Shown here one piece after another: positions 43,106 to 51,123 of a stretch of 64,000 nt of DNA. The notes under the pieces are model-generated. The model did not search any database. It was not told where the DNA came from and worked only from the letters and a program-made list of their open reading frames with translations. Both the position numbers and the translations under genes were made by a program. The stretch is from Halomonas zincidurans B6 (GTDB lineage: Bacteria > Pseudomonadota > Gammaproteobacteria > Pseudomonadales > Halomonadaceae): the NCBI RefSeq assembly GCF_000731955.1, contig NZ_JNCK01000001.1, positions 1,550,001 through 1,614,000 on the forward strand, in the 5' to 3' direction. Positions within the stretch are counted from its first letter, which is position 1. Every line of letters begins with the position of its first letter.

Positions 43106-44113
43106 TCATGACGGTGGCGCTTCGGGCTGGGCGTAAGCCGTCAGCTCTTCTACCAGCCCATCGGGCAGTTCCAATGCCTCGGATGCGGCGGCCCGAGTGG
43201 CAAAACGCCGTGCCCCGGGCAGCCGCACGCCGGGCTGAGCCAGCATCTCGCTGAACAGCGCTTCGGCGTGCGCCAGATAGCCGGCGGCGAACCGCTGCGG
43301 GTCGAACACCAGCAATAGATGGGCCACACTGGGCGGGTCGCCCTCGGCCTCGAAGAACGAACCGGCCTGGAAACCGAAGTGGCTGCCGGTCAGCCCGGCG
43401 GTCAGCAGTTCCACCATCAGCGCCAGCGAGGCGCCCTTGGCGTCGCCGGCCGGCACCATGCTGCCGGCGATGGCCGCATCGGCATCGGTAGTCGGCCGCC
43501 CTTGCGGATCCAGCGCCCAGCCCTCGGGAATCGGCTCGCCGGCTTTCCTGGCCAGCATCACCTTGCCGCGTGCCACCTTCGACAGCGACAGGTCGATGAC
43601 CAGCGGCTCGGCATTTGCGCGCGGCGCGGCGAAGGCGATGGGGTTGGTGCCATAAAGTGGACGGTTGCCGCCCCAGGGCGCCATCGCCGAGGGCGCGTTG
43701 CTGAAGGCCATCGCCATCAGCCCCTCGCGGGCCAGCCGCTCCACCGGATAGCCGGCCACCCCGAAGTGGTGGGAACGGCCGATCGCCACGGCGACCATGC
43801 CCAGCTCGCGCGCCAACGGGATGGCGCTCTCCACGCCCCGAATGATCGCCGGAAAGGCCAGCCCGTGCCGGGCGTCGACCCGAATCACCGAGCCCTCGAT
43901 GGCGACGCTGGCCCGCGCCCCGGCGACGATCTTGCCGCTGCGCGCCTGGTCCAGATAGAACGGCAGCCGCGACAGCCCATGCGAGGCCAGGCCATCGCGA
44001 TCGGCCATTACCAGGGCGCGGGTCGTGACTTCGGCTTCCCAATCAGGCACGCCGACCGCGGTCAAGGCGGCGATCGCCAGCGCATGGGCCCTGTCGATCG
44101 ACAGCCTGGTCAT
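43106..44113 (-). CDS. comC: (R)-sulfolactate dehydrogenase ComC-like (LDH2/MDH2 family)
   Basis: 335 residues from ATG 44113, overlapping the slcC stop as ATGA. NAD(P)-dependent oxidoreductase of the malate/L-lactate dehydrogenase 2 family: GLASHGLSRLPFYLDQARSG near residue 40, IGRSHHFGVAGYPVERLA with the catalytic His, APWGGNRPLYGTNPIAFAAP binding cofactor, and the C-terminal FATRAAASEALELPDGL. In sulfolactate-degrading Chromohalobacter, ComC reduces 3-sulfopyruvate to (R)-sulfolactate, the isomer SuyAB can cleave. The context (slcC, TTT transporter, suyAB) is the basis for this substrate over malate or ureidoglycolate. Confidence 0.85.
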   Translation of the reverse strand: MTRLSIDRAHALAIAALTAVGVPDWEAEVTTRALVMADRDGLASHGLSRLPFYLDQARSGKIVAGARASVAIEGSVIRVDARHGLAFPAIIRGVESAIPLARELGMVAVAIGRSHHFGVAGYPVERLAREGLMAMAFSNAPSAMAPWGGNRPLYGTNPIAFAAPRANAEPLVIDLSLSKVARGKVMLARKAGEPIPEGWALDPQGRPTTDADAAIAGSMVPAGDAKGASLALMVELLTAGLTGSHFGFQAGSFFEAEGDPPSVAHLLLVFDPQRFAAGYLAHAEALFSEMLAQPGVRLPGARRFATRAAASEALELPDGLVEELTAYAQPEAPPS

Positions 44114-45039
44114 GCCATCACCCCCAGCGCCCGGCGCAGATTGTCGACGGTTATCCAACTGATGCGCTGGTTGGATTCATGAGTGACACCGGCGATGTGC
44201 GGCGTGGCAATCAGCCCCTCGAGGCCGGCCAGTGGCGAGCCGTCGGCCAGCGGCTCCTGCTCGAAGACATCGAGCATCGCTCCGCCCAGGTGACCGCCGC
44301 GCAGGCTCTCGGCGAGCGCCGCTTCGTCAACCACGCCGCCGCGCGCGGTATTGATCAGCACGCTGCCCGGCTTCATGAGCGCCAGCGCCTCGCGCCCCAG
44401 CAGATGACGGGTTGCCTCGCTCAGCGGCACGTGCAGGCTCAGGGCGTCGACCCGCGGCAACAGCGCCTCGAGGGTGGCGGCGCGCTCGGCCTCGTTCCAG
44501 GCGCTGTCACGCGCATCGACGAAGGGATCATGGGCGATCACCGACATGCCCAGGCAGCGCGCACGCCGTGCCACTTCGCGGGCGATCGCGCCGAACCCCA
44601 CTAGACCCAGCACGGCGCCCTCGCTCTCGTGACCCATCAACGCCTGGCGCGGCCATTCGCCGCCCACCACCCGGGCCGTCGACAGATAGGCGCCGCGACG
44701 CAGCATCAATACCCCGGCCAGCACGTACTCGACCACCGAGACGGTATTGCCGCCCTGGGCGGGCAGCACCTCGATGCCCCTTTCCCGGCAGGCCTGCAGA
44801 TCGATATTGTCGAGCCCCACGCCCAACCGGCCTACCGCCTGCAGGTCAGGGAATTCACCGAGCAGCGCCGCATCGACCCGGGTACGGTTGCGCACGATCA
44901 ACCCGCGCACGCCCTCGCCGGAGGCCATCAGCCGCTGGCGATCCTCCACCAGCGTCGGGTCGAAGCCTACCGAGAAATCACACTCGAGATCGGCCACCGC
45001 CGCTTCGTCCATGAATTCCGTGATCAGGATATCGATCAT
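44110..45039 (-). CDS. slcC: (S)-sulfolactate dehydrogenase SlcC (2-hydroxyacid dehydrogenase family)
   Basis: 309 residues. D-isomer-specific 2-hydroxyacid dehydrogenase fold like SerA: VGRLGVGLDNIDLQACRERG, nucleotide fold GLVGFGAIAREVARRARCLG, INTARGGVVDEAALAESL with the catalytic Arg, and TPHIAGVTHESNQRISW with the catalytic His. In Chromohalobacter salexigens SlcC oxidises (S)-sulfolactate to 3-sulfopyruvate; with ComC it acts as an indirect racemase. It follows the transporter genes by 22 bases and overlaps comC, giving one operon. Confidence 0.87.
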   Translation of the reverse strand: MIDILITEFMDEAAVADLECDFSVGFDPTLVEDRQRLMASGEGVRGLIVRNRTRVDAALLGEFPDLQAVGRLGVGLDNIDLQACRERGIEVLPAQGGNTVSVVEYVLAGVLMLRRGAYLSTARVVGGEWPRQALMGHESEGAVLGLVGFGAIAREVARRARCLGMSVIAHDPFVDARDSAWNEAERAATLEALLPRVDALSLHVPLSEATRHLLGREALALMKPGSVLINTARGGVVDEAALAESLRGGHLGGAMLDVFEQEPLADGSPLAGLEGLIATPHIAGVTHESNQRISWITVDNLRRALGVMA

Positions 45040-45061
45040 CCGTTACCTCGCTTGTCACTTG

Positions 45062-45565
45062 TCATAGGGCACGCCAAAGCAGGCCAACCGGCAGCGGCAC
45101 GTTGAGAAGGATGGCGAACAGGCCGTAGAACAGACCGATGATCAACAGCAGCACGAGCGCGTAGCCGGCGATGCGCTTCGGTGTCCAGGCGTGATAGTGC
45201 GAGAGCATGATCAGGCACACGGCACTCAACAGGCTCGACGCCAAGAATCCCAGCCACTTGAGCGCCAGGCTCCACACCAGCAGCACGGCGATCAGCCCCA
45301 GACGGCGCGCGACGCTGCCCGGTTCGGGACGCGGACGCGTGGGTCGCATCAACAGGCTGCGCAGCAGCAGGGCCACGCTGAAGACCGCCACCAACGCGGC
45401 GATGGTGCGCGGAAACACGCTGGCCATGATCGACATGTCGCCGCTGAACCATAGCGCGCCGAGCGATAGGACCAGCGTCGTGGCGGCTAGACAGGCATCG
45501 GAGCCGCGCGACGCAACCCTCTCCGTGGGCTCGATGGTGGGCTTGGGCTCGATGGTGAGTTTCAT
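45062..45565 (-). CDS. TctB-like small permease subunit of TTT transporter
   Basis: 167 residues with four hydrophobic segments (TTLVLSLGALWFSGDM, VAVFSVALLLRSLL, LGLIAVLLVWSLALKWLGFL, YALVLLLIIGLFYGLFAIL). TctB subunits are weakly conserved membrane proteins; identification rests on size, topology and position after a clear TctA gene, with which it overlaps (ATGA). In the described Chromohalobacter cluster the transporter is called SlcHFG; which letter applies to this subunit is not certain to me. Confidence 0.88.
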   Translation of the reverse strand: MKLTIEPKPTIEPTERVASRGSDACLAATTLVLSLGALWFSGDMSIMASVFPRTIAALVAVFSVALLLRSLLMRPTRPRPEPGSVARRLGLIAVLLVWSLALKWLGFLASSLLSAVCLIMLSHYHAWTPKRIAGYALVLLLIIGLFYGLFAILLNVPLPVGLLWRAL

Positions 45566-47079
45566 GGCCGGGCCTCCTCGGGTTCCTTGGACAGCCGCCG
45601 GGCACGGTACGCCTGCCAGATCGGATACAGCACCGACAACAGCACCAGCGCGATGATTGCCAATGACAGCGGCCGGCCGAAGAAGGCACCGAAGACCGAG
45701 CCCGACGCGTTGCCTATCAGGTAGCCCTGGACGAAACCCTGTTCGGCGATGGGCCCCAGAATCAGTCCCAGCACGATCGGCGATGGCTTGATTCCGTAGC
45801 GCGCCAGCACCCAGCCGATCACCCCCAGCACCACCATTACCACCACGTCGAATGGGTTGTTGCGGATGGCATAGGTGCCGATCACGGTCATGAAGGCGAT
45901 ACTCGGCACCAGTAGCGCCTTGGGTATGCTGACGATCGACTTGAAGGCATAGCGGCCGATCAATAACCCCATCGGCAGCATCAACAAGGTGGCGATGACC
46001 AGCCCACCGATGAAGGTGTAGGTCACGCTGGCGTTGGTGGTAAACATCTCCGGGCCGGTCCGGAACCCCTGGACCAGCAGCGCCCCGAGAATCACCGCAT
46101 CGGGCGGCGTGCCGGGAATGCCCAGCACGAAGGTGGGGATGAAACCGCCGCCCACGGTGGCGTTATTGGCCGTTTCGGTGGCAATCACGCCATCCGGCTC
46201 GCCATGGCCGAACCGCTCGCTGCGCTTGGAGGTACGCCGCGCCTCGGAATAGGACACCAAGCTGGCGATGGAACCGCCCGCCCCCGGCAGAATGGCGACC
46301 AGCGTGCCGATCACCGCGCCGCGCGCGGCGTTGAGCTTGCCGCGCCACACCAGTCTCAGCCCCTCGCCGAGGCGTATGCCCCGGCCTTTTCCCGGGGGCT
46401 GCAGGTGGGGGCTGGGCGTGGCGACCAGATCGATCAATACCGGAATGCAGTAGAGGCCGATCAGCGCCGAGATGGTTTCGATTCCGCCGAGCAGAAACTG
46501 CGAGCCGAAGGCATAGCGAATGTCGGCACCGATGACAGAGACGCCGACCGTCGACAGCAGCAGACCGATACCGGCGCCGATGAAGCCTTTCAGGGTCGAG
46601 CCTTCCGAGAGCGCCGAAATCAATGTCAGGCCGAAGATGGCCAGCCAGAAGTATTCGACCGGGCCGAACTTCAGCGCAATCTGCGCCAACAGCGGCGCCA
46701 GCGTCAACAAGGCCAGTGCCCCGACCAGCCCGCCGAGCACCGACGATAGCGTCGACAGCGTGACCGCCAGATCGCCATCGCCGCGCTGGGCCATGGGATA
46801 GCCATCGAAGGTGGTCGCGATCGCCGAGGGCGTGCCCGGCGTGTTGACCAGTATCGCGGCATACGAGCCGCCGTAGATCGCCCCGGTGTAGATGGCGCCG
46901 AGCATGATCAGCGCCGCCTCGGGGGGCATGCCGAACGTGATCGGTACCAGCACCGCCACGGCCATGGTCGCCGACAGGCCCGGCAAGGCGCCGATGACGA
47001 TTCCGGCGGCGACGCCGACGATTGCCAGCAGCAGATTGACGGGGGACAGCGCGGCGGCCATGAAACTCAATGTTTCCAT
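45562..47079 (-). CDS. TctA-like large permease subunit of TTT transporter
   Basis: 505 residues from ATG 47079 with GGAGG upstream. Twelve-helix membrane protein of the tripartite tricarboxylate transporter family. Marks are GVAAGIVIGALPGLSATMAV near residues 20-40, AAILVNTPGTPSAIATTFDG, ILPGAGGSIASLVSYSEARR and FVLGIPGTPPDAVILGALLV. The duplicated GLPGLS / GIPGTP motifs are typical. It would import sulfolactate with the binding protein encoded 54 bases upstream and the small subunit overlapping downstream. Confidence 0.93.
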   Translation of the reverse strand: METLSFMAAALSPVNLLLAIVGVAAGIVIGALPGLSATMAVAVLVPITFGMPPEAALIMLGAIYTGAIYGGSYAAILVNTPGTPSAIATTFDGYPMAQRGDGDLAVTLSTLSSVLGGLVGALALLTLAPLLAQIALKFGPVEYFWLAIFGLTLISALSEGSTLKGFIGAGIGLLLSTVGVSVIGADIRYAFGSQFLLGGIETISALIGLYCIPVLIDLVATPSPHLQPPGKGRGIRLGEGLRLVWRGKLNAARGAVIGTLVAILPGAGGSIASLVSYSEARRTSKRSERFGHGEPDGVIATETANNATVGGGFIPTFVLGIPGTPPDAVILGALLVQGFRTGPEMFTTNASVTYTFIGGLVIATLLMLPMGLLIGRYAFKSIVSIPKALLVPSIAFMTVIGTYAIRNNPFDVVVMVVLGVIGWVLARYGIKPSPIVLGLILGPIAEQGFVQGYLIGNASGSVFGAFFGRPLSLAIIALVLLSVLYPIWQAYRARRLSKEPEEARP

Positions 47080-47133
47080 GAACTACCTCCGTTGAGGAAC
47101 GAGACCGCCCGGGAGGCCCGGGCGGTCGTCAGT

Positions 47134-48120
47134 TCACTCGATGATCCCCATCTCGCGGGCGACCTGCTCGTATTCCTGGCGACGTTCAGCCATGAAGGCG
47201 TCCATTTCTTCGTAGGGCACGTCGATCATCACGAAACCCAGGTCCTCCATCTTCTGACGGAACTCGGGATTCTGGTTGATTTTGCCGAAGATATCGGAGA
47301 GTTTCTTCGTCACGTCCTCCGGCGTGCTCTTGGGCACCGCCATGCCGCGGTAGGCGCCGCCGGTCATGTCATAGCCCAGTTCCTTGAAGGTCGGGACGTC
47401 GGGAAACAGCGGATTGCGCTCCTCCGAAGCCACCGCCAGCATGCGCACCTTGTCGCGCTGGTTGGCGGCGGTGGTGGTGTAGCCCCATTCGGCCTTGACC
47501 TGATCGCCCAGCAAGGCGGCGACTGCCGCCCCGGTGCCCTTGAACGGGATATAGGTCGTCTTGATGTCGGCCAGCGATTCGAACCGCCGGTTGGCGATGT
47601 CGTTGGCGGATTGCGTGCCGCTACCCGACACGGTGACGCTGCCCGGGGCCTTCTTGGCGGCGGCGATGAAATCGTCGAGCGTCTTGTAGGGGCTATCGTT
47701 GGTGACGATCAGCGCATCCGGTGAATAATGAAAGTAATAGAAGTTCTTGAGATCCTCGGTCTTGAAGCCCGGGTCCTTGCCCATCGGCTTGAGGACGATG
47801 TGCGGCAGGTTGGTGCCCATGATGGTATAGCCGTCGCCCGCCATTTCGTTGAGCTGCGACCAACCCACGGCACCGCCGCCGCCGGGCATGTACTGGATGA
47901 TCAACTGCTGACCGGTCAGTTCCTGGAAATACTGCTGCTGCAATCGGGCGCTGATGTCCGACTCGCCGCCGGGGCCGAAGGGAATGATGTACTGCACGTT
48001 CTGGTCGGGATAGCTCCCGCCATCGGCAGCCAGGGCCGGGGCGGCGAAGATGGACGTACCGAGCACGCCGGCGATCAGCGTGCCCAATCCCAATGTCTTG
48101 AAGCGTGAAGTCTGGCGCAT
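47134..48120 (-). CDS. slcH: TctC-like periplasmic binding protein of TTT transporter (probable sulfolactate)
   Basis: 328 residues from ATG 48120, with a signal peptide (TLGLGTLIAGVLGTSIFAAP). Bug/TctC-family receptor: YPDQNVQYIIPFGPGGESDI near residue 37, MPGGGGAVGWSQL, AWGY-like EWGYTTTAANQRDKVRMLAV and VPTFKELGYDMTGGAYRGMA. It is the first gene of the minus-strand transport and dehydrogenase operon. Its leader is long: the best promoter lies at 48361-48390, about 240 bases upstream, inside the element shared with suyA. The ligand is inferred from the cluster. Confidence 0.9.
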   Translation of the reverse strand: MRQTSRFKTLGLGTLIAGVLGTSIFAAPALAADGGSYPDQNVQYIIPFGPGGESDISARLQQQYFQELTGQQLIIQYMPGGGGAVGWSQLNEMAGDGYTIMGTNLPHIVLKPMGKDPGFKTEDLKNFYYFHYSPDALIVTNDSPYKTLDDFIAAAKKAPGSVTVSGSGTQSANDIANRRFESLADIKTTYIPFKGTGAAVAALLGDQVKAEWGYTTTAANQRDKVRMLAVASEERNPLFPDVPTFKELGYDMTGGAYRGMAVPKSTPEDVTKKLSDIFGKINQNPEFRQKMEDLGFVMIDVPYEEMDAFMAERRQEYEQVAREMGIIE

Positions 48121-48354
48121 GATGTTCTCCGATGTTGCTGTTGTTGTGATGAGAGTCATGGACGCGTCGTAGCGCCCGCCCTGGATCACCGAGCCACCCC
48201 GTATCCGTACATTGCACATGGCGACGGGTGGACGGCCTCGGGTCGATCCTCGGAGCAATCGTTATCCTTGTGCAAGCCACGTGAACAGCTGAAAACGGTC
48301 GCGGGGCCTGATCTTGGCTCGCTGCGAGTCCCAGGTACAGGACAACTCACTTGC

Positions 48355-48390
48355 AATTCATATATATGACATACTATATAAAACAGTCAA
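48355..48390. promoter_or_regulatory. Shared 36-bp promoter/operator element, slcH-suyR copy
   Basis: This stretch matches 50950-50985 at 32 of 36 positions. On the minus strand it has TTGACT (48390-48385), an 18-base spacer and TATATA (48366-48361), a promoter toward slcH. On the plus strand TTGCAA (48351-48356), 18 bases and TATATA (48375-48380) form a promoter toward suyR. The AT-rich core TATATGACATA lies between the hexamers and is the probable SuyR-binding site, so the regulator would control itself and the transport operon. Confidence 0.65.
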
Positions 48391-48402
48391 GGAGATGTCG
48401 GA

Positions 48403-49200
48403 ATGCACGTCCCTGGTTATAATCCGCCCAACGAATCCTCCCCCTCGCCGCTCATCAACAAGGATGTTGCCTCCATGACCGCGCCGAAAGGCCCGACATT
48501 TCAGCCACTTTACAAACAGATCAAGAACTTGCTTCTGGAGCGGATCGCTTCGGGGGAATGGCCCCCAGGAACATTCATCCCCAGTGAAGCGACACTGGCT
48601 TCAAGCTATAACGTCAGCGTCGGCACCCTGCGCAAGGCACTCGACGAACTGGCCAGTGACAACGTGGTCGTGCGCCGCCAAGGCAAGGGTACCGCCATCG
48701 CCACCCATGATGCCGATCGGGCGCTGTTCCGTTTTTTCAACATCGTGCGCCATGACGGCGAACGCAGTCTGCCGGTATCGCGGGTGCTGAGTCGACAGCG
48801 CCGCCCGGCCAGCGCCGCCGAGCGCAAATCCCTGGAACTCGCCTCTGCAGCGGAAGTGATCCATATCCGCCGGATTCGCGAACTGACCGGGAGCCCGACT
48901 TTGCTCGAGGATATCGTGCTCGACGCCGCTACCTTCGCCGCGGTAGAACAGCAGCCGGATATCCTGCCCAACACGCTCTACAATCTCTACCAGCATCAGT
49001 ACGGCGTTACCGTCGCCCATGCCGAGGAGCAACTCATCGCCGTGCCCGCCAGCGAGCAGGATGCCGCCCACCTGGGTGTCGAAATCGGCGAACCGCTGAT
49101 CGAAATTCGCCGCGTCGCTCGAGACTATCAAGACACCCCGATCGAGCTGCGTACCTCACGGCTGACGACTCGGCAATACTGCTACGCCAGCCACCTGTAA
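48403..49200 (+). CDS. suyR: GntR-family (HutC-type) regulator of sulfolactate genes, SuyR
   Basis: 265 residues from ATG 48403, preceded by AAGGAG at 8-base spacing; a shorter start at 48475 has a weaker AAGGA and would remove 24 non-conserved residues. The winged HTH spans PLYKQIKNLLLERIASGEWP, FIPSEATLASSYNVSVGTLR, KALDELASDNVVVRRQGKGT. The C-terminal UTRA ligand domain has VIHIRRIRELTGSPTLLEDI and GVTVAHAEEQLIAVPASEQD. Position between divergent slcH and the suy genes identifies it as the cluster regulator. The start is only 12 bases from the operator candidate, implying autoregulation. Confidence 0.88.
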   Translation: MHVPGYNPPNESSPSPLINKDVASMTAPKGPTFQPLYKQIKNLLLERIASGEWPPGTFIPSEATLASSYNVSVGTLRKALDELASDNVVVRRQGKGTAIATHDADRALFRFFNIVRHDGERSLPVSRVLSRQRRPASAAERKSLELASAAEVIHIRRIRELTGSPTLLEDIVLDAATFAAVEQQPDILPNTLYNLYQHQYGVTVAHAEEQLIAVPASEQDAAHLGVEIGEPLIEIRRVARDYQDTPIELRTSRLTTRQYCYASHL

Positions 49201-49254
49201 TGCCCAGCAGCATGGCACTCGTCCTCAACCCACAGTTACAGGGACCGAGGCCGG

Positions 49255-49401
49255 ATGGCGCGGCCTGAAGCTGCCGCCGAAAAGGTTGCCGATGCGCTGG
49301 TGACACGCATCCAGGGGCGGTCGACAGCGCACCGTCAGGTGCTCGAGGCGCGGGTGGTGCTGCGTGAATCCACGGCACCACCCTCGCCCGCCGTCGCATG
49401 A
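49255..49401 (+). pseudogene. Remnant of a LacI-family regulator (C-terminal 48 codons)
   Basis: An ATG-initiated frame of 48 codons reads AAAEKVADALVTRIQGRSTA then HRQVLEARVVLRESTAPP, the pattern of the last strand and helix of LacI/GalR regulators, which typically end LL..I.G......VL...LVVRESTAPP. The preceding frame lacks any LacI similarity and there is no ribosome binding site, so this is a decayed 3' end. It lies between suyR and suyB; the rest of 49201-49446 (246 bases) holds no gene. Confidence 0.7.
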
Positions 49402-49446
49402 CATGCCATTTGGTCGCGCCTTCGGCGAAGCATTGCTCCCCATCCG

Positions 49447-50616
49447 TCACGCGCTCTCGTAGAGTCGCGTCAACACGAACTCGCGATGGCCCAGCGCCTC
49501 GGCGGCCGTGTTGCGGCCATTCGCGGTGCGCAGCAGCATCTCGAGCAACTGATCCCCCGCCTGCGGCATGTTGATCTCCCGGCGCAGCACGCCCGAGACA
49601 TCGACGTCGATATGCTCGCTCATGGTGCGCACGGTGCGCGGGTTGGCGCAGAGCTTGATCACCGGCAGGATCGGATTGCCGATCACATTGCCCTGCCCGG
49701 TGGGGAAAAAGTGCGCCACAAAGCCCGACGCCGCGCACAGCGTGACCATCTCGGCCGCCGCCGACGAAGAGTCCATGAACCACAGACCCGGCCCGCTGGG
49801 CGTCTCGGCCTTGTCGAGCACGCCATCCACCTGGCAGCGCTTGCCGATCTTCTGGATGTTGCCCAGCGCCTTTTCCTCGATGGTGGTCAGCCCGCCCTCG
49901 ATGTTGCCCTTGGTGGGCTGCGACTCGGAAAGATCGCTGGTCTTGTGACGATCGATCATCGCGCTGTAGCGATCGAACATCGCCTGGAACTGCTCGCGTA
50001 CACTGTCGTTGGCACAGCGCTCGGCGACCAGATGCTCGCCGCCGGTGAGCTCTGAAGTTTCACCGAATACCAGCGTACAACCCTCATCATAAAGCTTGTC
50101 GAAGGCTTCACCGACGGTGGGGTTGGCTCCGCAGCCGGACGTGGTATCGGATTCGCCGCACTTGGTCGATACCCACAAATCAGCGATGTCACAGGGCTCG
50201 CGTTGCAGTTCGGTGGCGTACTGGACGAACTCGCGGGCCTTGCGCGAAGCGGCAGCGATGGTGTTGTGGTCGCCATTCTGCTCGATCCAGAAGCCTTCTA
50301 CCGGCTTGCCGGTGGCGCGGATGCCGTCGACCACCTTGCCGGTCCAGCCGGGCTCGATGCCGATCACGATGACCGCAGCGACATTGGGATTGCAGCCGGT
50401 GCCGATCAAGGTGCGAAAGTGCAGATCCAGGTCGGCACCGAACTGCAGACGGCCATAGGGGTGCGGCAGGGCCAGCGTGCCCTTGATATTGTTGGCGACC
50501 GCCTCGGCGGCGGCATTCGAGATATCGTCCACCGGCAACACGATGACGTGATTGCGCACACCGACGCGTCCGTTGTCGCGACGATAGCCCATGAACGTGC
50601 GTCCCTTGAGTTCCAT
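49447..50616 (-). CDS. suyB: (R)-sulfolactate sulfo-lyase beta subunit SuyB
   Basis: 389 residues from ATG 50616 (GAGGTGG upstream). It belongs to the UxaA/altronate dehydratase C-terminal family, marked by GYRRDNGRVGVRNHVIVLPV, LIGTGCNPNVAAVIVIGIEP, STKCGESDTTSGCGANPTVG and SGPGLWFMDSSSAAAEMVTL; Cys residues in these blocks are likely iron-cluster or metal ligands. With SuyA it cleaves (R)-sulfolactate to pyruvate and sulfite. The separately encoded 94-residue SAF-domain partner and the flanking sulfolactate dehydrogenase genes support SuyB over altronate or galactarate dehydratase. Confidence 0.9.
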   Translation of the reverse strand: MELKGRTFMGYRRDNGRVGVRNHVIVLPVDDISNAAAEAVANNIKGTLALPHPYGRLQFGADLDLHFRTLIGTGCNPNVAAVIVIGIEPGWTGKVVDGIRATGKPVEGFWIEQNGDHNTIAAASRKAREFVQYATELQREPCDIADLWVSTKCGESDTTSGCGANPTVGEAFDKLYDEGCTLVFGETSELTGGEHLVAERCANDSVREQFQAMFDRYSAMIDRHKTSDLSESQPTKGNIEGGLTTIEEKALGNIQKIGKRCQVDGVLDKAETPSGPGLWFMDSSSAAAEMVTLCAASGFVAHFFPTGQGNVIGNPILPVIKLCANPRTVRTMSEHIDVDVSGVLRREINMPQAGDQLLEMLLRTANGRNTAAEALGHREFVLTRLYESA

Positions 50617-50618
50617 GC

Positions 50619-50903
50619 TCACCACCTCTTGGTCTTGACGTTGTGGACGTGCAGATGCTCGCCCTTGCGGATCGGCTTGACCACCCGGCCGATGTCGACG
50701 CTGTACTTGATCACGGTATCGCCCTCGGCGAGATCGCGAATCGCCAGCTTGTGACCGATCGGAATCGCGTCGCGCACCTCGAATTGCAGCGTCTTGTCCT
50801 GATCCATCACCCAACCGGTCAGCGTCTGCCCCGCCTGGATTCCCTCCACCACCACCACGCCGACCGCGTCGTCGGCATCGTGGACCACGAAATCGATGCT
50901 CAT
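50619..50903 (-). CDS. suyA: (R)-sulfolactate sulfo-lyase alpha subunit SuyA
   Basis: 94 residues from ATG 50903, with AGGAGAGGAG upstream. A single SAF domain like the N-terminal domain of altronate dehydratase: AIPIGHKLAIRDLAEGDTVI and VVKPIRKGEHLHVHNVKTKR. It is the small subunit of SuyAB and is two bases from suyB. The promoter lies 53-82 bases upstream inside the 36-bp element shared with slcH/suyR. Confidence 0.91.
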   Translation of the reverse strand: MSIDFVVHDADDAVGVVVVEGIQAGQTLTGWVMDQDKTLQFEVRDAIPIGHKLAIRDLAEGDTVIKYSVDIGRVVKPIRKGEHLHVHNVKTKRW

Positions 50904-50949
50904 GCTCCTCTCCTTCGTTGTTTTGATCGACGGGCTACCTTGACCCCGC

Positions 50950-50985
50950 AATTCATGTATATGACATAGTATATATGACAGTCAA
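50950..50985 (-). promoter_or_regulatory. Shared 36-bp promoter/operator element, suyA copy
   Basis: Minus-strand TTGACT (50985-50980), an 18-base spacer and TATACA (50961-50956) form a strong promoter for suyAB, in the same orientation as the copy before slcH. A direct repeat TATATGACA occurs twice (50959-50967 and 50972-50980) across spacer and -35. Conservation of the spacer between the copies (AT-rich TATATGACATA core) is not needed for a promoter alone and suggests an operator. Confidence 0.7.
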
Positions 50986-51123
50986 GCGCATGACCGTGTT
51001 CATCTGCTCATGTAACGCAAACCATTGATCCCTGAGCATTCATGGGGAAGCAGAAACGGCAGGATAAATGCGCGCTGAAGGCAGGGTCGCCTGGCCCGCC
51101 TCCAGTCAAAGGGGTGTAAACCC

